From Fen-1245 sp963835535 (lineage in GTDB: Bacteria; Gemmatimonadota; Gemmatimonadetes; Gemmatimonadales; JACORV01), in assembly GCA_963835535.1 (NCBI GenBank), contig CAWIFL010000003.1:186001-250000 (forward strand): DNA of 64,000 nt, written 5' to 3'. The notes below the pieces were generated by a model, which was not told the origin of the DNA, made no database searches, and saw only the letters and a program-made list of their open reading frames with translations. The stretch's first letter is position 1, and the number at the start of each line of letters is the position of its first letter. Made by a program: the position numbers and the translations under genes. Positions 62,814 to 64,000 of this stretch are shown here, piece by piece.

Positions 62814-63328
62814 AAGACCACGTACCTCGCGACGGCCATGCACAGGACCGCGATCGCGAGCTGAATCGCGACGGCCCGCGCGCGCCGCGTCATCGCCGCC
62901 CCCATCGCCTGCGCCTCGGCCACCTGCTCGCTCTCCGGAGCGCCGTCCTGCGACTCGATCGTCGCCAGCAATTTGCCGAGCTTGACGACGACCATGGCAG
63001 AGCGGATGCCGACGAACAACGCGCCGAGCGCCGCCAACGCGCCGATGCCGATCATGATGCCCATCCCGCTGCGCATCCACGCCGGCTGCATCCCCGCCGA
63101 GTCGATGTCCGTCAGCACCAGACCGGCGATCACGGTGACGATCCCGGCGGCCACCATCCAGCGGGTGAGGCCGCGCTCCAGAGCGAGACGGCGCATGAAC
63201 TGCGTGCCCTCGGCTCCCGAGGCGGCCACGGTGGGCAGCACGAAGCCGGCGACCGTAAAGGCGGCGCCGGCCCAGAACACGCCCGCGCCGATGTGGAGGA
63301 TGCGCAACACGACGATCAGCCAGTTCAC
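62810..63328 (-). CDS. four-helix membrane protein of unknown function
   Basis: A 172-residue protein with four membrane segments: VVLRILHIGAGVFWAGAAFTV, WMVAAGIVTVIAGLVL, GIGALAALGALFVGI and IQLAIAVLCMAVARYVVF. The LHIGAGVFWAG start resembles CopD/DUF2269-like proteins. GTG 63328 has an AGGAGGAAGT ribosome site. It is 8 bases after the MFS gene's stop and probably shares its transcript. Confidence 0.7.
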   Translation of the reverse strand: MNWLIVVLRILHIGAGVFWAGAAFTVAGFVLPTVAASGAEGTQFMRRLALERGLTRWMVAAGIVTVIAGLVLTDIDSAGMQPAWMRSGMGIMIGIGALAALGALFVGIRSAMVVVKLGKLLATIESQDGAPESEQVAEAQAMGAAMTRRARAVAIQLAIAVLCMAVARYVVF

Positions 63329-63336
63329 ACTTCCTC

Positions 63337-64000
63337 CTAGGAGATGCGGGCAGCGACGGGGGCGTAGGTCCCCATCGCGCCCGTCAGGGGCAGCGTGAGC
63401 AGGACCAGGGCGGCGGCGATGGCGAACGGCACGCCCCGGCCGAGCTGGTCCATGACGAGCCCGGCGGCGACCGGGAAGATCACGCGCGAGACGCCGCCGA
63501 ACGTTTGCTGGACGCCCATGTACAGGCCGCGGTCGGAGCCGGGCACGACCTGCGAGAGCAATCCGGTCACGCACGGGAAGAGGAACGCGGTCCCCAGGGG
63601 CATCAGCGTCATCGACAGGATGAGCACGGGATAGTTGCGGGCCAGTGACAGCAGGGCGAGTCCCGCGGCGAGAAGCACGATCCCCAGGCGCGAGAGGCGG
63701 GCCTCCCCGAGCCGCCCGACGATCCATCCCAGCAGTCCGGCGCGCGCGATCACGCCCATCGCCCCGAAATACATGAAGAAGAAACCAATTGTGTGCTCCG
63801 TAATACCCATTCGCTCCGAGAGGAGGAGCGGCATCGTCGGGCCCGTGCCGTAGAAGGCGCCGATCGCGACGGCGTAGATCCAGATCAAGCGCGACGACGG
63901 CTCGCCCCAGTGCGAGACGACCCTGCGCAGCGCGGCGCTCCCCGAGACGCTCGCGGGGCGTCCGAACGCCCCCGACGGGCGCATCTCCTTCGACTCGCGC
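63337..64000 (-). CDS. MFS transporter, C-terminal half (partial at right edge)
   Basis: The visible part is the last six spans of a major facilitator protein, with IYAVAIGAFYGTGPTMPLLL, FFFMYFGAMGVIARAG and PLGTAFLFPCVTGLLSQV, then GVQQTFGGVSRVIFPVAAGL. The N-terminal half lies beyond position 64000. The substrate is unknown; the motif pattern is that of drug/sugar efflux carriers. Confidence 0.85.
   Translation of the reverse strand, partial: RESKEMRPSGAFGRPASVSGSAALRRVVSHWGEPSSRLIWIYAVAIGAFYGTGPTMPLLLSERMGITEHTIGFFFMYFGAMGVIARAGLLGWIVGRLGEARLSRLGIVLLAAGLALLSLARNYPVLILSMTLMPLGTAFLFPCVTGLLSQVVPGSDRGLYMGVQQTFGGVSRVIFPVAAGLVMDQLGRGVPFAIAAALVLLTLPLTGAMGTYAPVAARIS

Overview
The window is about 70% GC, densely packed and reads like a chromosome segment of a Gemmatimonadota (Gemmatimonadales-type) soil bacterium. 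The grounds are inference from gene content: an ECF-type sigma factor followed by a non-zinc anti-sigma-like protein and a PDZ protein with a GWLG start, many signal peptides ending in AQ with DTT-rich N-termini, a sortilin/Asp-box exo-protein, DUF3943 and DUF6600-type proteins, and MglA/MglB beside recR-dnaX. No tRNA, rRNA, insertion sequence, phage or CRISPR array was found. One structural RNA, the SRP RNA ffs, lies just upstream of dnaX.

Layout. 1-1930 (+): end of a sigma factor, an anti-sigma-like membrane protein and a PDZ protein; the last two each carry a single-base frameshift. 1927-12176 (-): DUF1697, DinB, a secreted protein, tryptophanase, lipase-like hydrolase, cinA, pgsA, mglA-mglB, a small membrane protein, recR, ybaB/ebfC, dnaX and ffs. 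12176-21604 (-): a complete Kdp potassium system (38-aa protein, kdpF, kdpA, kdpB, kdpC, an outer-membrane barrel, kdpD, kdpE). 21714-25566 (-): threonine aldolase, YihY, YtxH-like protein, class II aldolase with a good sigma-70 promoter.

25809-35836 (+): the most distinctive region. KaiC, KaiB, a PAS/HisKA_3 kinase and two NarL-type regulators are followed by a BIG2/ice-binding-like surface protein, an OmpA protein, a GAF protein and small proteins, several of them ended by perfect GC hairpins without U-tracts. 35848-41012 (-): a receiver/cyclase, a hybrid kinase with a near-identical duplicated PAS block, and an AI-2E-type exporter. 41542-44257 (+): small stress membrane proteins, Dps and a large anchored protein. 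44295-58365 (-): outer-membrane proteins, an MBL hydrolase, pyruvate kinase, D-amino-acid enzymes, a CoA-transferase and a 1079-aa Asp-box exo-protein. 58497-64000: flavin reductase, aromatic amino acid decarboxylase, membrane proteins, a secreted HExxH protein and a partial MFS transporter.

How the genes work together. The Kdp genes form one K+-scavenging regulon with its own sensor and regulator. The cinA-to-dnaX block is a housekeeping cluster for replication, repair, lipid synthesis and polarity. The Kai block looks like a KaiA-less timing or redox signalling module wired to a two-component pathway. Besides genes, the window carries short repeats: a GGACGCAC octamer array (two loci), a 19-bp near-palindrome (two loci), and a GGTGAGA array. 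Some of these sit inside coding linkers or gene ends. It also holds gene remnants, including an MBL-fold 3' fragment and a truncated DUF6600 gene.
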